The notes under the pieces were generated by a model. That model was not told where the DNA came from. It ran no database searches and saw only the letters and a list, made by a program, of their open reading frames with translations. A program made the position numbers and the translations under genes. Below, piece by piece: positions 42,226 to 52,286 of a stretch of DNA of 64,000 nucleotides (its first letter is position 1; each line of letters starts with the position of its first letter). The stretch is from CAYNQK01 sp964470375 (GTDB lineage: Bacteria; Spirochaetota; Spirochaetia; Treponematales; JBGSOB01): contig CAYYCP010000001.1 in assembly GCA_964470375.1 (NCBI GenBank), forward strand, positions 62,001-126,000, in the 5' to 3' direction.

Positions 42226-43458
42226 ATGTTCGAAAACCTGCTCTTCCAGGAGGAGGCAGCCGGTATCCTCTCGAAGGCCGCCAAGTCAGGCCGCCTCCCC
42301 CCGGCCATGCTCTTCCAGGGGCCCTTCGCTTCCGGCAAGACCACCGCCGCCCTGGAGCTGGCGCGAGCTGTTTCCTGCAGGCGGGGGGCTGATTGGAACT
42401 GCCCCTGCGGGGATTGCGAGCGTCACCGCCGCTGCTCCCATCCGGACATACTCCTGGCCGGGAACGATTCCTTCGGCGAGGAGCTGAGCGCGGCCGTGGA
42501 GGGACTCACGCGGGCGGCCGGGCGCCGTGAGCTATACGCCTTCTTGAGGGCGGTTCGTCGGCTTACCCGGCGCTTCGACCCTGAGCTTTGGGAGGGCGAT
42601 GAATCCAAGCTGGCCAAGGCCGCCCCGGGCCTGGCGGCCATCGAGGAGCTTCTGCCTGGTCTAGACCCTTCGCTGGCGCCCCTGGATGCGGGGAAGGCCG
42701 TCGAGGCGGCCGGGCGGATCGCTGAGGAGGCCGTAAAGCTCATCGACCTTGTTCCGGCGGCCATCCCCATCTCGCAGGTGCGCAACGCCATCCGCTGGAT
42801 CCACCTCAGCCCCTCGGCGCGGGCCAAGGTCCTATTGCTGGAAAACGCCGAGAACATGCTGGAGGCCGCCCGCAACGCCATCCTCAAGCTCTTGGAGGAA
42901 CCGCCCCAAGGGGCTCTAGTGATCCTGACAAGCACGCGCCGATCAGCCCTCCTCGAAACGATACTCTCGCGCCTGAGGCCGGTCACCTTCCGGGAGCGCG
43001 GGCCGGGCGCTTCACGCGAGGTGCTCAAGCGCGTCTTCGGGGCCGAGGATTCCAAGGCCGATTCGGTCGGCGCATACCTCGAGGGCTTCCGGCGCCCCTC
43101 GGATGCAGAGCTTGCCCCGCTGGCGCATGCGCTGGCCGGCGAGGCCTTGGCGAGAGCCGCGGCCACTTCCGGCCTGCGCCTACCCGAGGAATACCGCGAT
43201 GAGGGCGGGCCGGAGGCATCCATACCGGAGCAATACTTGGAACGCGACGCCTTCTTGAGCCTATGCCGCTGCCTGATGAGCGAGTGCGGCTCCGCTTTAC
43301 GTGGCCTATGCGCTGCCGATCCCGCCTCACCCCTGGCGGCGGCGGCGGCGGCCCTGGGCGAACGGGCGCGCGAGGCCGCCTACCGCGCTCAGGCCCTCAA
43401 TATTTCCCCGTCCTCCCTGGCGCGTTGGCTGTGGCGCGGCGCGCAGGCCGGTCCATGA
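42226..43458 (+). CDS. holB: DNA polymerase III delta'/clamp-loader type ATPase
   Basis: ATG 42226 gives 410 residues. Longer forms upstream would overlap cvpA. The N-terminus MFENLLFQEEAAGILSKAAKSGRLPPAMLFQGPFASGKTTAALEL is clamp-loader-like with a P-loop GPFASGKT (residues 32-39). A cysteine cluster CPCGDCERHRRC follows, as in the zinc module of delta' and tau. The VLLLENAENMLEAARNAILKLLEEPPQGALVILTS stretch is the usual core. E. coli delta' has lost its P-loop, while this one looks intact. The C-terminal part is divergent. T. pallidum has a similar gene in this place, as I recall. Confidence 0.85.
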   Translation: MFENLLFQEEAAGILSKAAKSGRLPPAMLFQGPFASGKTTAALELARAVSCRRGADWNCPCGDCERHRRCSHPDILLAGNDSFGEELSAAVEGLTRAAGRRELYAFLRAVRRLTRRFDPELWEGDESKLAKAAPGLAAIEELLPGLDPSLAPLDAGKAVEAAGRIAEEAVKLIDLVPAAIPISQVRNAIRWIHLSPSARAKVLLLENAENMLEAARNAILKLLEEPPQGALVILTSTRRSALLETILSRLRPVTFRERGPGASREVLKRVFGAEDSKADSVGAYLEGFRRPSDAELAPLAHALAGEALARAAATSGLRLPEEYRDEGGPEASIPEQYLERDAFLSLCRCLMSECGSALRGLCAADPASPLAAAAAALGERAREAAYRAQALNISPSSLARWLWRGAQAGP

Positions 43459-44617
43459 GGCGCTTCGTCGAGCGGGCCCTGGCCAAGGTCCCGCGCATGA
43501 CCAGCGAGCAGATCCGTTCCCTCCTCGACAAGCTGGCCGAAGAAAACGAGCGACTGGAGAGCGTGCTGGACTCGATGACCGACGGTATCATCGTGTGCGA
43601 CCGCGACGATATCCTGCTCCTGGCCAACAAGGCCGCCGAGCGCCTCCTGCCCCTGCTGGGCGGGGACTTGCAGGCCAAGCCCATCTGGCTCTTCGTGGAC
43701 GATGAGGAGGTGGCGGCCTTCATAGAGGCCAGTCTGCGTGGGCATGACCGCGTATGCGACCATGAATTCACCTTCGAGCGCAAGGGTGTCCGGCGTTGCG
43801 TGTCTATTTCCATTCTGCCCCTGGTCAGCCGCGGGCGCATCACCGGCAGCCTCATCCTGAGCGAGGATGTCACCGAGAAGCGCGCCCGCGAGGCCCGCCT
43901 GAGACGCGCCGAAAGCCTGGCCTCCCTTTCGACCGTGACCGCCGGAGTGGCCCATGAGATCAAGAACCCCTTGGCTTCCATCTCCATACACCTTCAACTG
44001 ATGAAAAAGGCCCTCAAGGGCAAGTCCAGCGTCCCTTCCGAGGGCATCGCCAAGTACCTGGAGGTCGTGGACGAAGAAGTCGAGCGCCTCAACCGCATCG
44101 TGGTGGACTTCCTCTTCGCCGTACGGCCCATCGACATAGAGCCTGAGGACACCGACCTGAACGCATTCATCTCTGGCCTCATAGAATTCATGCGCTACGA
44201 GCTCGAGGAGGCCCGCGTGCGCATAGACCTGTCCCTGGCCGAGGGCATCCCTCCCGTCTCCATCGACAAGCGCTTCATGAAGCAGGCCCTGCTCAATCTG
44301 GTCAAGAACGCCATCGCCGCCATGCCCTCCGGCGGCACGCTCAGCGTCACCACCAGCGTCACGGCCGAGAGCGTCCGCATCGACCTGGCCGATACCGGCG
44401 AGGGCATCAGCGAGGACCGCCTGCAGAAGATTTTCGAGCCCTACTACACCACCCGCGAAAACGGCTCCGGACTGGGCCTGACCCTTGTCTTCAAGATCGT
44501 CAAGGAGCACCGCGGAGAGATCCAGGTCCAGTCCTCCCCCGGACGCGGGTCTGTTTTCAGCATAATCCTGCCGCTCCCGCAGGGCGAGCGCAAACTCATC
44601 GCGTACGGAGCCGAGAC

Positions 44618-44621
<4 letters not shown>
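43455..44621 (+). CDS. atoS: PAS-type sensor histidine kinase (AtoS-like)
   Basis: The protein has 388 residues from ATG 43455, overlapping the holB stop by four. No membrane segment is seen, so the sensor is probably cytoplasmic. Residues 30-140 form a PAS domain (NERLESVLDSMTDGIIVCDRD). HisKA carries the phospho-acceptor His167 in VAHEIKNPLAS. The ATP-binding part has LLNLVKNAIAAM (N box), DTGEGISE (G1), EPYYTTRENGSGLGLTLVFKIVKEH (F and G2). It is paired with the sigma-54 activator encoded next, whose start overlaps its stop by four bases. T. pallidum has an AtoS/AtoC pair in this neighbourhood. The signal is unknown. Confidence 0.92.
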
Positions 44622-45956
<1,335 letters not shown>

Positions 45957-45967
<11 letters not shown>

Positions 45968-46871
45968 CGAAGCGCCCGCTCGGCCCGCGCACCCAGGGCG
46001 ACACAGGCTCGCACTCCCGGAGATAGGCCAGCACCACTGCCTTCCAGCTCCTTCCGCCGCTGGCCTCATGATCAGCCCACAGGCGCCGGTAGAGAGCGGC
46101 CGCCTGGCTCCGCACTTCTCCAGCGCAGGGCAGATCCCGGCCCTCGTAGGTGAACAGGCCCTCGGCCACGGCCAGGGCGCCCGCCTCGCCTATCTCCGGA
46201 TACCAGGCCCGCAGGCAGAAGATCGAGACGCCGATGCAATTCACCGAGTGCTGCTTGACGAAGAGCACGCTTTCGGTGATCCGCAGAGCCTCCTGGCGCA
46301 TGTAGGCTATGGCTTTCTCGTGCCAGGGCCCGATTTCAGGCCCGGCCAAGCTGCGGATGAAGCGTTCCCCCAGCAGGGCGTTGACGGTCACTATGAGCAC
46401 GTGCAGGCTGGGCACGCAATGCAGATGGGGATCAAGGCCGTGGATGACGGAGAAGAAACCGTTGGCAGCACGGCGCGGACGCTCAGTGGTGGACTGGCAG
46501 CGCAGGTAGACCGAGGCGCAATCGCGATAGAGGGCGTCCATCCGGATGATGTACTCGCGGAAGGCCAGGCGCCCGGGCCGGCCGAAGCTGCGGGCGATGT
46601 GCAGGGCGGAATTGATCCACAGAAAGAAAAAAGTAAGATACTCCTTCACTAGGTCCGGGCGAAAAGGCACCTGCCGATCCAGGGGATGGTCCACGCGCAC
46701 GACCGGGCGCCGGCGCGGGAAGAGGCGTGTCTCGAACTGGGGGTAGAAGAAATAGCGCAATACCGTTAGGGCTATCTTGAAGGCCGGCCCGGCCGTGATG
46801 GGCGATGAAAGGGCGGCCACCAGGGGCGCCAGGGCGAAGGTCCTGCCGATGCGGTGCCTTATGATTTCCAT
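45957..46871 (-). CDS. Unrecognised protein with PAP2-like motifs
   Basis: ATG 46871 (MEIIRHRIGRTFALAP) gives 304 residues. ATG 46910 and 46889 are possible earlier starts, and none has a clear Shine-Dalgarno. A TAGAAT lies nine bases before ATG 46871. The protein contains HLHCVPSLHVLIVTVNALL and, further on, LFVKQHSVNCIGVSIFCL. PSLHV and QHS at this distance recall the later motifs of PAP2-type phosphatases (PSxH and HxxxD-like), but the third motif is not complete and I do not claim it. Segments such as YLTFFFLWINSALHI are hydrophobic. The family is not recognised. It is just downstream of the motility cluster on the same strand. Confidence 0.5.
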
Positions 46872-46920
46872 GGGCCGGGATTCTAGCATGTCGGCGGGGG
46901 GTGCCGACAACCTCCCCGCC

Positions 46921-47610
46921 TCAGGGCGACACCAGGCGGCGCTGCTCCTCCATGGCGATGATGAGCTCCACCTCGGCCACTGTCAGCCCGGTCCGGGAGG
47001 CGATGACTGAGGCCGCGATCCCCTTTTTCCAAAGCTCGATCGCCCGCTCAGAGGGTTGAAGGCCCAAATCGAGGGGCTCTTCGGCCGCGCCGATATCGGG
47101 CAGATCAGAGCCTTGGGCCGCCACCCGGTCAGCCGCTCCGGCACGGCCTTGAGACGTAGACGCTGGATGCATCGCATCTGCTGATCGTGTCACTGCGGCC
47201 TTGGACGCCGCGGAATCAGCGGGGGATTCCTCCGCGGGCGCAGGGCGGCTCCCCGCAGCCTGGGGCATACCCACGCCGAGGCTGGCTTGGCGACTGGCCC
47301 TCGTAAGACGCTCATAGGCTTGGCGTTCGCGCAAGCGGGCTTCGGATTCCCGCTTGAGGGCCTCGAAGCCCCGCCCGGCCGATTCGAGGGCCTCGTTCAG
47401 GGCCCTGATCCTGTCCTCGATCAGGCTGACGTTGCGCTCGGCGGCCCCGTTCATCTCGGCTACTAGAGCCCCGATCTCGCGGCGAGCCCGCTCCAGGACT
47501 TCGCCCAGGCCTATTTCATCGCGGAGCCTCTTGCGGAAATACAGGAAGATCAGGAAGACCGCCCCTAGGTCAAGGGCCGCGGTCACCAGGACCAGAGCAA
47601 GGAATTGCAC
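46921..47610 (-). CDS. Membrane-anchored coiled-coil protein of the motility cluster
   Basis: The protein has 229 residues. One N-terminal membrane helix (FLALVLVTAALDLGAVFLIFLYF) is followed by a long coiled coil (residues 30-105). A Pro/Ala/Ser-rich linker leads to a small C-terminal helix-turn-helix-like segment (IELWKKGIAASVIASRTGLTVAEVELIIAMEEQRR). This layout recalls DUF6115-type proteins found near flagellar genes. It is last in the motility run, five bases past the stop of the small hypothetical gene. T. pallidum has a similar arrangement near TP0709-0712 as I recall. Function unknown. Confidence 0.65.
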   Translation of the reverse strand: MQFLALVLVTAALDLGAVFLIFLYFRKRLRDEIGLGEVLERARREIGALVAEMNGAAERNVSLIEDRIRALNEALESAGRGFEALKRESEARLRERQAYERLTRASRQASLGVGMPQAAGSRPAPAEESPADSAASKAAVTRSADAMHPASTSQGRAGAADRVAAQGSDLPDIGAAEEPLDLGLQPSERAIELWKKGIAASVIASRTGLTVAEVELIIAMEEQRRLVSP

Positions 47611-47614
47611 GCAC

Positions 47615-47953
47615 TCAGCCCGAAAGATCCACGCGGTTGCCTAGATCGGGGTCGCGGATGACCTCGTCCTCGTCCTCATCCCGCCCGCCTCCGGGTTTCT
47701 CAGCGCCGCCCTCTTCCTCGCGGCGCGGGCCGGGCCGCCCGCCCGATCCGTCGGCGTCGATCTTCTTTCCGGCCGAATCCTCCGATTCCGGGGTCCGCTT
47801 GACCGAGCGCGCGGACTCCTCGGCCCGCTCCTGCTCGGCTGCCTGCCGGGCCGCGCCCTGCAGGGCGGCCCCCTCCTTCCCGGCGTTTTGCTCCCTGCCT
47901 ATTCGGTCCAGCTGGGTGAATAAGGTCTGCAAGTCAATCGGCTTTATAGGCAT
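47615..47953 (-). CDS. Small charged protein of the motility cluster
   Basis: The protein has 112 residues with a short conserved-looking start (MPIKPIDLQTLFTQLDRIGREQ), which I recall from other spirochaetes next to the DUF342 gene. The rest is a disordered-looking, highly charged stretch rich in Glu, Gly and Arg, ending in DPDLGNRVDLSG. No domain is recognised. The start overlaps the fapA 3' end by 20 bases, so the two are translated together. It may be a chaperone or adaptor for the flagellar genes, but this is only a guess. Confidence 0.6.
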   Translation of the reverse strand: MPIKPIDLQTLFTQLDRIGREQNAGKEGAALQGAARQAAEQERAEESARSVKRTPESEDSAGKKIDADGSGGRPGPRREEEGGAEKPGGGRDEDEDEVIRDPDLGNRVDLSG

Positions 47954-49913
47954 CCGGCGGCCCCCGCCTTACGTCTATGTCTTCCACGGCTTCGTAGCGG
48001 GTCGATCGAATCAAGCCGTTTTCAAGGTAGAAGGTGATATTCTTCTGCTCGTTCTTGACGTCGTAGGTCTGGTCCCGGATGGTGATCTTCACGCCCGGAT
48101 AGACCTTGCCCGAGGCCGACACCTTGCCCTTCAGCTTGAGGGTGGTCAGGTAGGCTGAGATGGAGTCTATCTCGCGGCTTATTTCCTCGTGCTCGCGTTG
48201 CAGATCCTCGCGGATGCGCTGTTGCTCCTGTAGGTAGGCCTCCTTCTCCTCGGACAAGACCTTCTTCTGGCGCTTCAGGTTCTGCAGTGTGATCAGGTTC
48301 TTGTCGATCTCCTCGATCTGGCGCCGCAAATGCTCCAATTGGGCCTGAAGGGCCTCTTGCTTTTCCTTGCTCTTGGGGTCGAAGCCCACCTCCAAGATAG
48401 TCTCCGTCCCGGATACAGCCGATCCCAGGGCCTTGGCGTTTATCTCCTCGGCCGCCCGGAGGTGGCCGCCTACGATGGACGCGCGCTTTCCTTGGCATAC
48501 TATCTTCTTATTTGCGTCGACGCTGGAGTTTATGATGCCGTCGGACACCACCACGAATTCGCCGGCCTCAACCTGGGCGTTTTCTATGAAGCGGGCCCAA
48601 ACCGATTTTCCGGCGCGCACATGCCCGCCCGTCTTGGCGGCGATTCCCTGGTGCACGATCACGTCGCCCTCGGCCTCTATATCCGACTTGCCCACGTTGC
48701 CGGCGACCTCGATGTTGCCGGAGGCCTTGACCGAGAAACCGTCCTCAACATTGCCCTTGATGAGCACCGTGCCTAGGAAGACGATGTTCCCCGTGCGCAA
48801 GCACACGTCCCCGGATACGGTATAGACCTCCTCCACGTTGATCTTGCCGTTGGTGATCATCACCTGCCCGTTTATGTCAGATACGATAGTCAGTCCGTTC
48901 TCATCCATGTGCACATTCTTGCCTAGGGGCACCGGTATGTCGCGTCCGTCCTTGGCCGGCAACATCTTGCCGGTGACCGTTCGCCCGGTCACCCCGGGCT
49001 CGGCCGGTATCTTGCGGCCCAGGGGCTGGTTGGCCACCACGTTCTTGATGAGGTTGAGTTCCTTGAAGTTGACCCGCCCGGTGGCGCTCTCGCGCAGCCG
49101 TATCTTGGACTGATCGGTTTCGAAGAAGAGCTGGACCGTGGCGTCCTTGCCGTTGACCGGACGGTCGCCCTCTGCCACCAACACCTGCACCTTGTATCGC
49201 GGATGATCCACGAAATCATCCACTAGATCTTCGCGCACCCCGTAGACGACCCGGTTCTGCCTGAGGATCTGCAGGATGGACTCGCGCGAGAGATCGCAGC
49301 CGCCCGGTCCCGGCGGCATGACCACCAGCATAGCCTTCATGTCGCCTTCGACGATCTCGCAGGAGGCGATGGCGTCATTGGCCGGGTTCTGCACGTACTC
49401 GCCCACGATCACCCATCGGCCTTCTGCATCCCTGACCGTCCGTGCCACGAGGTCCTGGTCATACTGGCGCACACTCCGGGAATGCAGTTTATCGAAGGCC
49501 TGCTTCTCGGTGGCCCTACGGCCCTTGCCCAAGGGGGGGGTGACCTTGAGCAGGGCCCCCTCGGGCGCCAGCCTCACCAGGGCCTCGCCGTCGCGATCCT
49601 TGATCTCGGGTTCGGCCTCCTGGGCCTCCTCCGCCCCGCCCTCCTCGGCGCCGGCCTTGAGGACCTCCTTGGCGGCAATCTCGGAAACGCGCACGCGCCA
49701 GGGCTTCTTGCCGACCCCGAAAAGGCCCGGGTTGCCCTCCTCCACCACATGGTACTCCAGGCGCTTGAGCGGCACCGACAGCTGGATGGCCGCGTCCCGC
49801 AGGGCTTCCTCTACGCTGTCGGCCTCCAGCTCCAGGGTCTGCCTCCCCCCGTCCTGCTCCAGGTAGCGCCGCATGAGCTGACGTACTTCGTCCAGGCCGA
49901 TGGCGGCGCGCAC
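47934..49913 (-). CDS. fapA: FapA/DUF342 family protein with Jag-like N-terminus
   Basis: The protein has 659 residues. The N-terminal 80 residues resemble a Jag_N domain (LELEADSVEEALRDAAIQLSVP, then VVEEGNPGLFGVGKKPWRVRV). The centre is the DUF342 region: VVMPPGPGGCDLSRESILQIL, VANQPLGRKIPAEPGVTGRTVTGK. A long right-handed beta-helix of short repeats follows (NIVFLGTVLIKGNVEDGFSVKASGNIEVAGNVGKSDIEAEGDVIVHQGI). A coiled coil lies near residues 530-590. DUF342 proteins (FapA) are linked to polar flagellar assembly in other bacteria. Its start is three bases past the fliA stop. Confidence 0.85.
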   Translation of the reverse strand: MRAAIGLDEVRQLMRRYLEQDGGRQTLELEADSVEEALRDAAIQLSVPLKRLEYHVVEEGNPGLFGVGKKPWRVRVSEIAAKEVLKAGAEEGGAEEAQEAEPEIKDRDGEALVRLAPEGALLKVTPPLGKGRRATEKQAFDKLHSRSVRQYDQDLVARTVRDAEGRWVIVGEYVQNPANDAIASCEIVEGDMKAMLVVMPPGPGGCDLSRESILQILRQNRVVYGVREDLVDDFVDHPRYKVQVLVAEGDRPVNGKDATVQLFFETDQSKIRLRESATGRVNFKELNLIKNVVANQPLGRKIPAEPGVTGRTVTGKMLPAKDGRDIPVPLGKNVHMDENGLTIVSDINGQVMITNGKINVEEVYTVSGDVCLRTGNIVFLGTVLIKGNVEDGFSVKASGNIEVAGNVGKSDIEAEGDVIVHQGIAAKTGGHVRAGKSVWARFIENAQVEAGEFVVVSDGIINSSVDANKKIVCQGKRASIVGGHLRAAEEINAKALGSAVSGTETILEVGFDPKSKEKQEALQAQLEHLRRQIEEIDKNLITLQNLKRQKKVLSEEKEAYLQEQQRIREDLQREHEEISREIDSISAYLTTLKLKGKVSASGKVYPGVKITIRDQTYDVKNEQKNITFYLENGLIRSTRYEAVEDIDVRRGPPDAYKAD

Positions 49914-49915
49914 GG

Positions 49916-50713
49916 CTAGAAAATCCCCTTCTTGAGCGAGGTGAGCTTGGTGCGCAGGCGTAAGATGGCCTTGGTGTGGAGCTGAGACACCCGCGATTCG
50001 GTAACGTCCAGGACCTGGCCTATCTCCTTGAGGGTCAGGTCCTCGTAGTAATAGAGCACTAGGACCTTCTTCTCCTTGTCCGGCAGCTCGTTGATCGACT
50101 GGATAATGACCCGCTTGATCTCGTCCTTTTCGACGATGTTGTCCGGATTGAGCGAAACCGGCGACTCGATGCTCTCGCCTATGGATATCTTGTCGGAGTC
50201 ATCGCCCAGGTACCAGACGTCGTTCAGGGACAGCACCGAGGTGCCGGATATCTTGAGGAGGATCTGCTGCAGCTCCTCCTCGCTGATGCCCAGGGCCGCA
50301 GCTATCTCCCCGTCCGTGGCGGTCCTGCCCAGGCGGGCCTCCAAGGTGATGATGGCTTCCTCGATCTCGCGGGTCTTCTGGCGTATGGAGCGCGGCACCC
50401 AATCTATTGAGCGCAGCTCGTCGAAGATGGCCCCGCGGATTCGGGTCACGGCGTAGGTCTTGAACTTGACGGCCTTGTCAGGATCGTACTTGTCTATGGC
50501 GTCTAAAAGACCGAAAACTCCGAAGCCCACCAGGTCGTCGAACTCCACATTATGCGGCATTCCCTGGGCCACCTTGCCGGCGACGTACTTCACCAGGGGC
50601 GCATACTGGCGGATGAACATGTCGCGGATCTTGGGATCGCGGTCACGCTTGTAAGCCGCCCAAAGCTCGTCTTCCGTCTTCTGGTCAAGCGGGCTATTCG
50701 CCATGGCCTTCAT
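49916..50713 (-). CDS. fliA: Flagellar sigma factor (sigma-28, FliA/WhiG)
   Basis: The protein has 265 residues. It directs RNA polymerase to late flagellar promoters. Region 2 is clear (MFIRQYAPLVKYVAGKVAQ, VGFGVFGLLDAIDKYDPDKAVKFKTYAVTRIRGAIFDELRSIDWVPRSIR). Region 3 is LEARLGRTATDGEIAAALGI. Region 4 is LPDKEKKVLVLYYYEDLTLKEIGQVLDVTESRVSQLH with the -35 helix-turn-helix. Start is ATG 50713, where it overlaps the stop of the membrane gene upstream; ATG 50704 is possible. FlgM, its usual inhibitor, is not in the window. Confidence 0.95.
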   Translation of the reverse strand: MKAMANSPLDQKTEDELWAAYKRDRDPKIRDMFIRQYAPLVKYVAGKVAQGMPHNVEFDDLVGFGVFGLLDAIDKYDPDKAVKFKTYAVTRIRGAIFDELRSIDWVPRSIRQKTREIEEAIITLEARLGRTATDGEIAAALGISEEELQQILLKISGTSVLSLNDVWYLGDDSDKISIGESIESPVSLNPDNIVEKDEIKRVIIQSINELPDKEKKVLVLYYYEDLTLKEIGQVLDVTESRVSQLHTKAILRLRTKLTSLKKGIF

Positions 50714-51348
50714 CCTTTCCGCTCCCTCGTCAGCATGGTCCGCACCGCCTTGGCTATCGTGTCAGGATCATCGCCGCCCGCGCCGCCCCGGGACCTAGCC
50801 GTCCGCGAGGTATCTGCACCGACGGGGGGCTCGGCTTGCCCGCCCTCTCCCTCCATGGGCGGCGGAACGAAGGAATCCGAAAAGACATCCAGGTCGGGGA
50901 GAACGTCCACCTCGCCGATGGTTTCAGGCGGCCTGGCCGGCGCGAGGGCGGCCGGATCCTCAGGTTCCTTGTCCGCCAGTATCGGCGCAGCCTTGAGTTC
51001 CTCGATCTCCTCGGCCAGAACGCCCTCGTCCGCCGTGTCCACGTCCTTCGTTCCCGCCGGGGACGGCTCGGTACCGGCGTCGACGAATCCATCATCCTCG
51101 GCCTGTCCCACCTTGATGTCTACGGCCTTACCCGTCTGGATCTCTGCTTCTCCGCCATCGGTCAGTCCGGGCAGGAATTTCAGGGCCAGCCAGCGCAGGC
51201 CGAAGGCCGCCCCGCCCGCTCCCAGGGCGCTCAGGAGGGACTTCAGGACGACGACCCAGAACTGGTTGCCTACGATGATCCCGGTGAGCATGGCCAGGAC
51301 CAGGCAGGCCCCGGCTACGATGGCCGGCATCTTCCAATCCAAGGTCAC
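50710..51348 (-). CDS. Membrane protein with acidic tail, motility cluster
   Basis: The protein has 212 residues. Two N-terminal hydrophobic helices (MPAIVAGACLVLAMLTGIIVG and FWVVVLKSLLSALGAGGAAFGL) are followed by about 150 mainly acidic, Pro-rich residues. A short C-terminal helix DTIAKAVRTMLTRERKG is conserved-looking. It is upstream of fliA, overlapping its start by four bases, and a promoter-like site lies between it and flhG. I do not recognise a named family. Spirochaete motility clusters have an unnamed gene at this position. Confidence 0.65.
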   Translation of the reverse strand: MTLDWKMPAIVAGACLVLAMLTGIIVGNQFWVVVLKSLLSALGAGGAAFGLRWLALKFLPGLTDGGEAEIQTGKAVDIKVGQAEDDGFVDAGTEPSPAGTKDVDTADEGVLAEEIEELKAAPILADKEPEDPAALAPARPPETIGEVDVLPDLDVFSDSFVPPPMEGEGGQAEPPVGADTSRTARSRGGAGGDDPDTIAKAVRTMLTRERKG

Positions 51349-51374
51349 GTCGGACTCCCCTCCCCCTATCGTAC

Positions 51375-51401
51375 ATTATGTCATTAGCGGGCCCGCGTCA
51401 A
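51375..51401 (-). promoter_or_regulatory. Possible internal promoter upstream of the fliA pair
   Basis: On the minus strand TTGACG (51401-51396) and CATAAT (51380-51375) are 15 bases apart; a 17-base spacing would place the -10 at TAATGT instead. It follows the flhG stop and could give separate expression of the membrane gene, fliA and fapA. Confidence 0.35.
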
Positions 51402-51415
51402 GTTAAGCCTTCTCC

Positions 51416-52279
51416 TCACTCCTTGCCGAATAGCTTGTTTATGAAGCGCTGCAGCCCCGGCTCGTCTCTGAAATCCGTCTTCTCTATGCGTCCCATCAGG
51501 TGCTGGATGGAAATGCTAGCCTTGCACTTGGGATCCAGGGCCATGAAGGGCTTCTGCCTCAGCACAGCCTGGCTTACCTGCGGGTCGTCGTAAATGCATC
51601 CCAGGTATTCCACCTTCAGGTTCAGGAACTGGCCGGAAATGTTGATGATGCGCTCGGCCACCCGCTTGCCCTCGGCCACTGTCTTGACCCGGTTGACCAC
51701 CAGCTTCAGGCCGATATTGAGGTTCTCTATCTCGGTGGCGATGATCTTGATGATGCCGTACGCGTCGGTGATGGCGGTGGGCTCCGGGGTGGTGACGATG
51801 ATGGCGTCGTCCGCGGCGGCGACGAAGTCGAGCACATTGCTGGACACCCCGGCAGCCGTGTCTATGATGACGATGTCGGCCGATGACAGGGTGTACAGCT
51901 CGGAGATAAAATTCTGCCTCTCCTCGTCGTTGAGATTGGCGATCTTGGAGAAGCCCGAAGCCCCGGCCACGATGCGGATGCCGTAGGCGGTATCCAGGAT
52001 GATGTCCCGCATGGCCTTCTGCTTGCGGATCACATGGTATAGGTTGAACTTGGGAATCATGTTGAGCATGACGTTCACATTGGCCAGGCCCAGGTCGGCG
52101 TCCATGACTATGACGCTCTTGCCCATGCGGGCGTAGGCTATGGCCAGGTTGACGGACACGTTGGTTTTTCCCACCCCGCCCTTGCCTGAGGCGATGGCGA
52201 TTATGCGCGTGCGCTTCTGCGCCTGGGGCGCGGATGTCTGCTGCATCAGCTCGCGAAGCTTTTCGGCTTGGTCTTCCAT
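51416..52279 (-). CDS. flhG: FlhG (FleN/YlxH) MinD-like ATPase
   Basis: The protein has 287 residues. FlhG controls flagellar number and place, working with FlhF and, in other bacteria, binding C-ring proteins. The deviant Walker A IASGKGGVGKTN is at residues 29-40, VMDADLGLANVNVML is the A' region, and VIIDTAAGVSSNVLDFV is Walker B. The N-terminal QAEKLRELMQ peptide resembles the FlhF-activating helix of FlhG. A C-terminal amphipathic helix (LQRFINKLFGK) could give membrane binding. It follows flhF after seven bases. Confidence 0.93.
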   Translation of the reverse strand: MEDQAEKLRELMQQTSAPQAQKRTRIIAIASGKGGVGKTNVSVNLAIAYARMGKSVIVMDADLGLANVNVMLNMIPKFNLYHVIRKQKAMRDIILDTAYGIRIVAGASGFSKIANLNDEERQNFISELYTLSSADIVIIDTAAGVSSNVLDFVAAADDAIIVTTPEPTAITDAYGIIKIIATEIENLNIGLKLVVNRVKTVAEGKRVAERIINISGQFLNLKVEYLGCIYDDPQVSQAVLRQKPFMALDPKCKASISIQHLMGRIEKTDFRDEPGLQRFINKLFGKE

Positions 52280-52286
52280 GCTGGCC

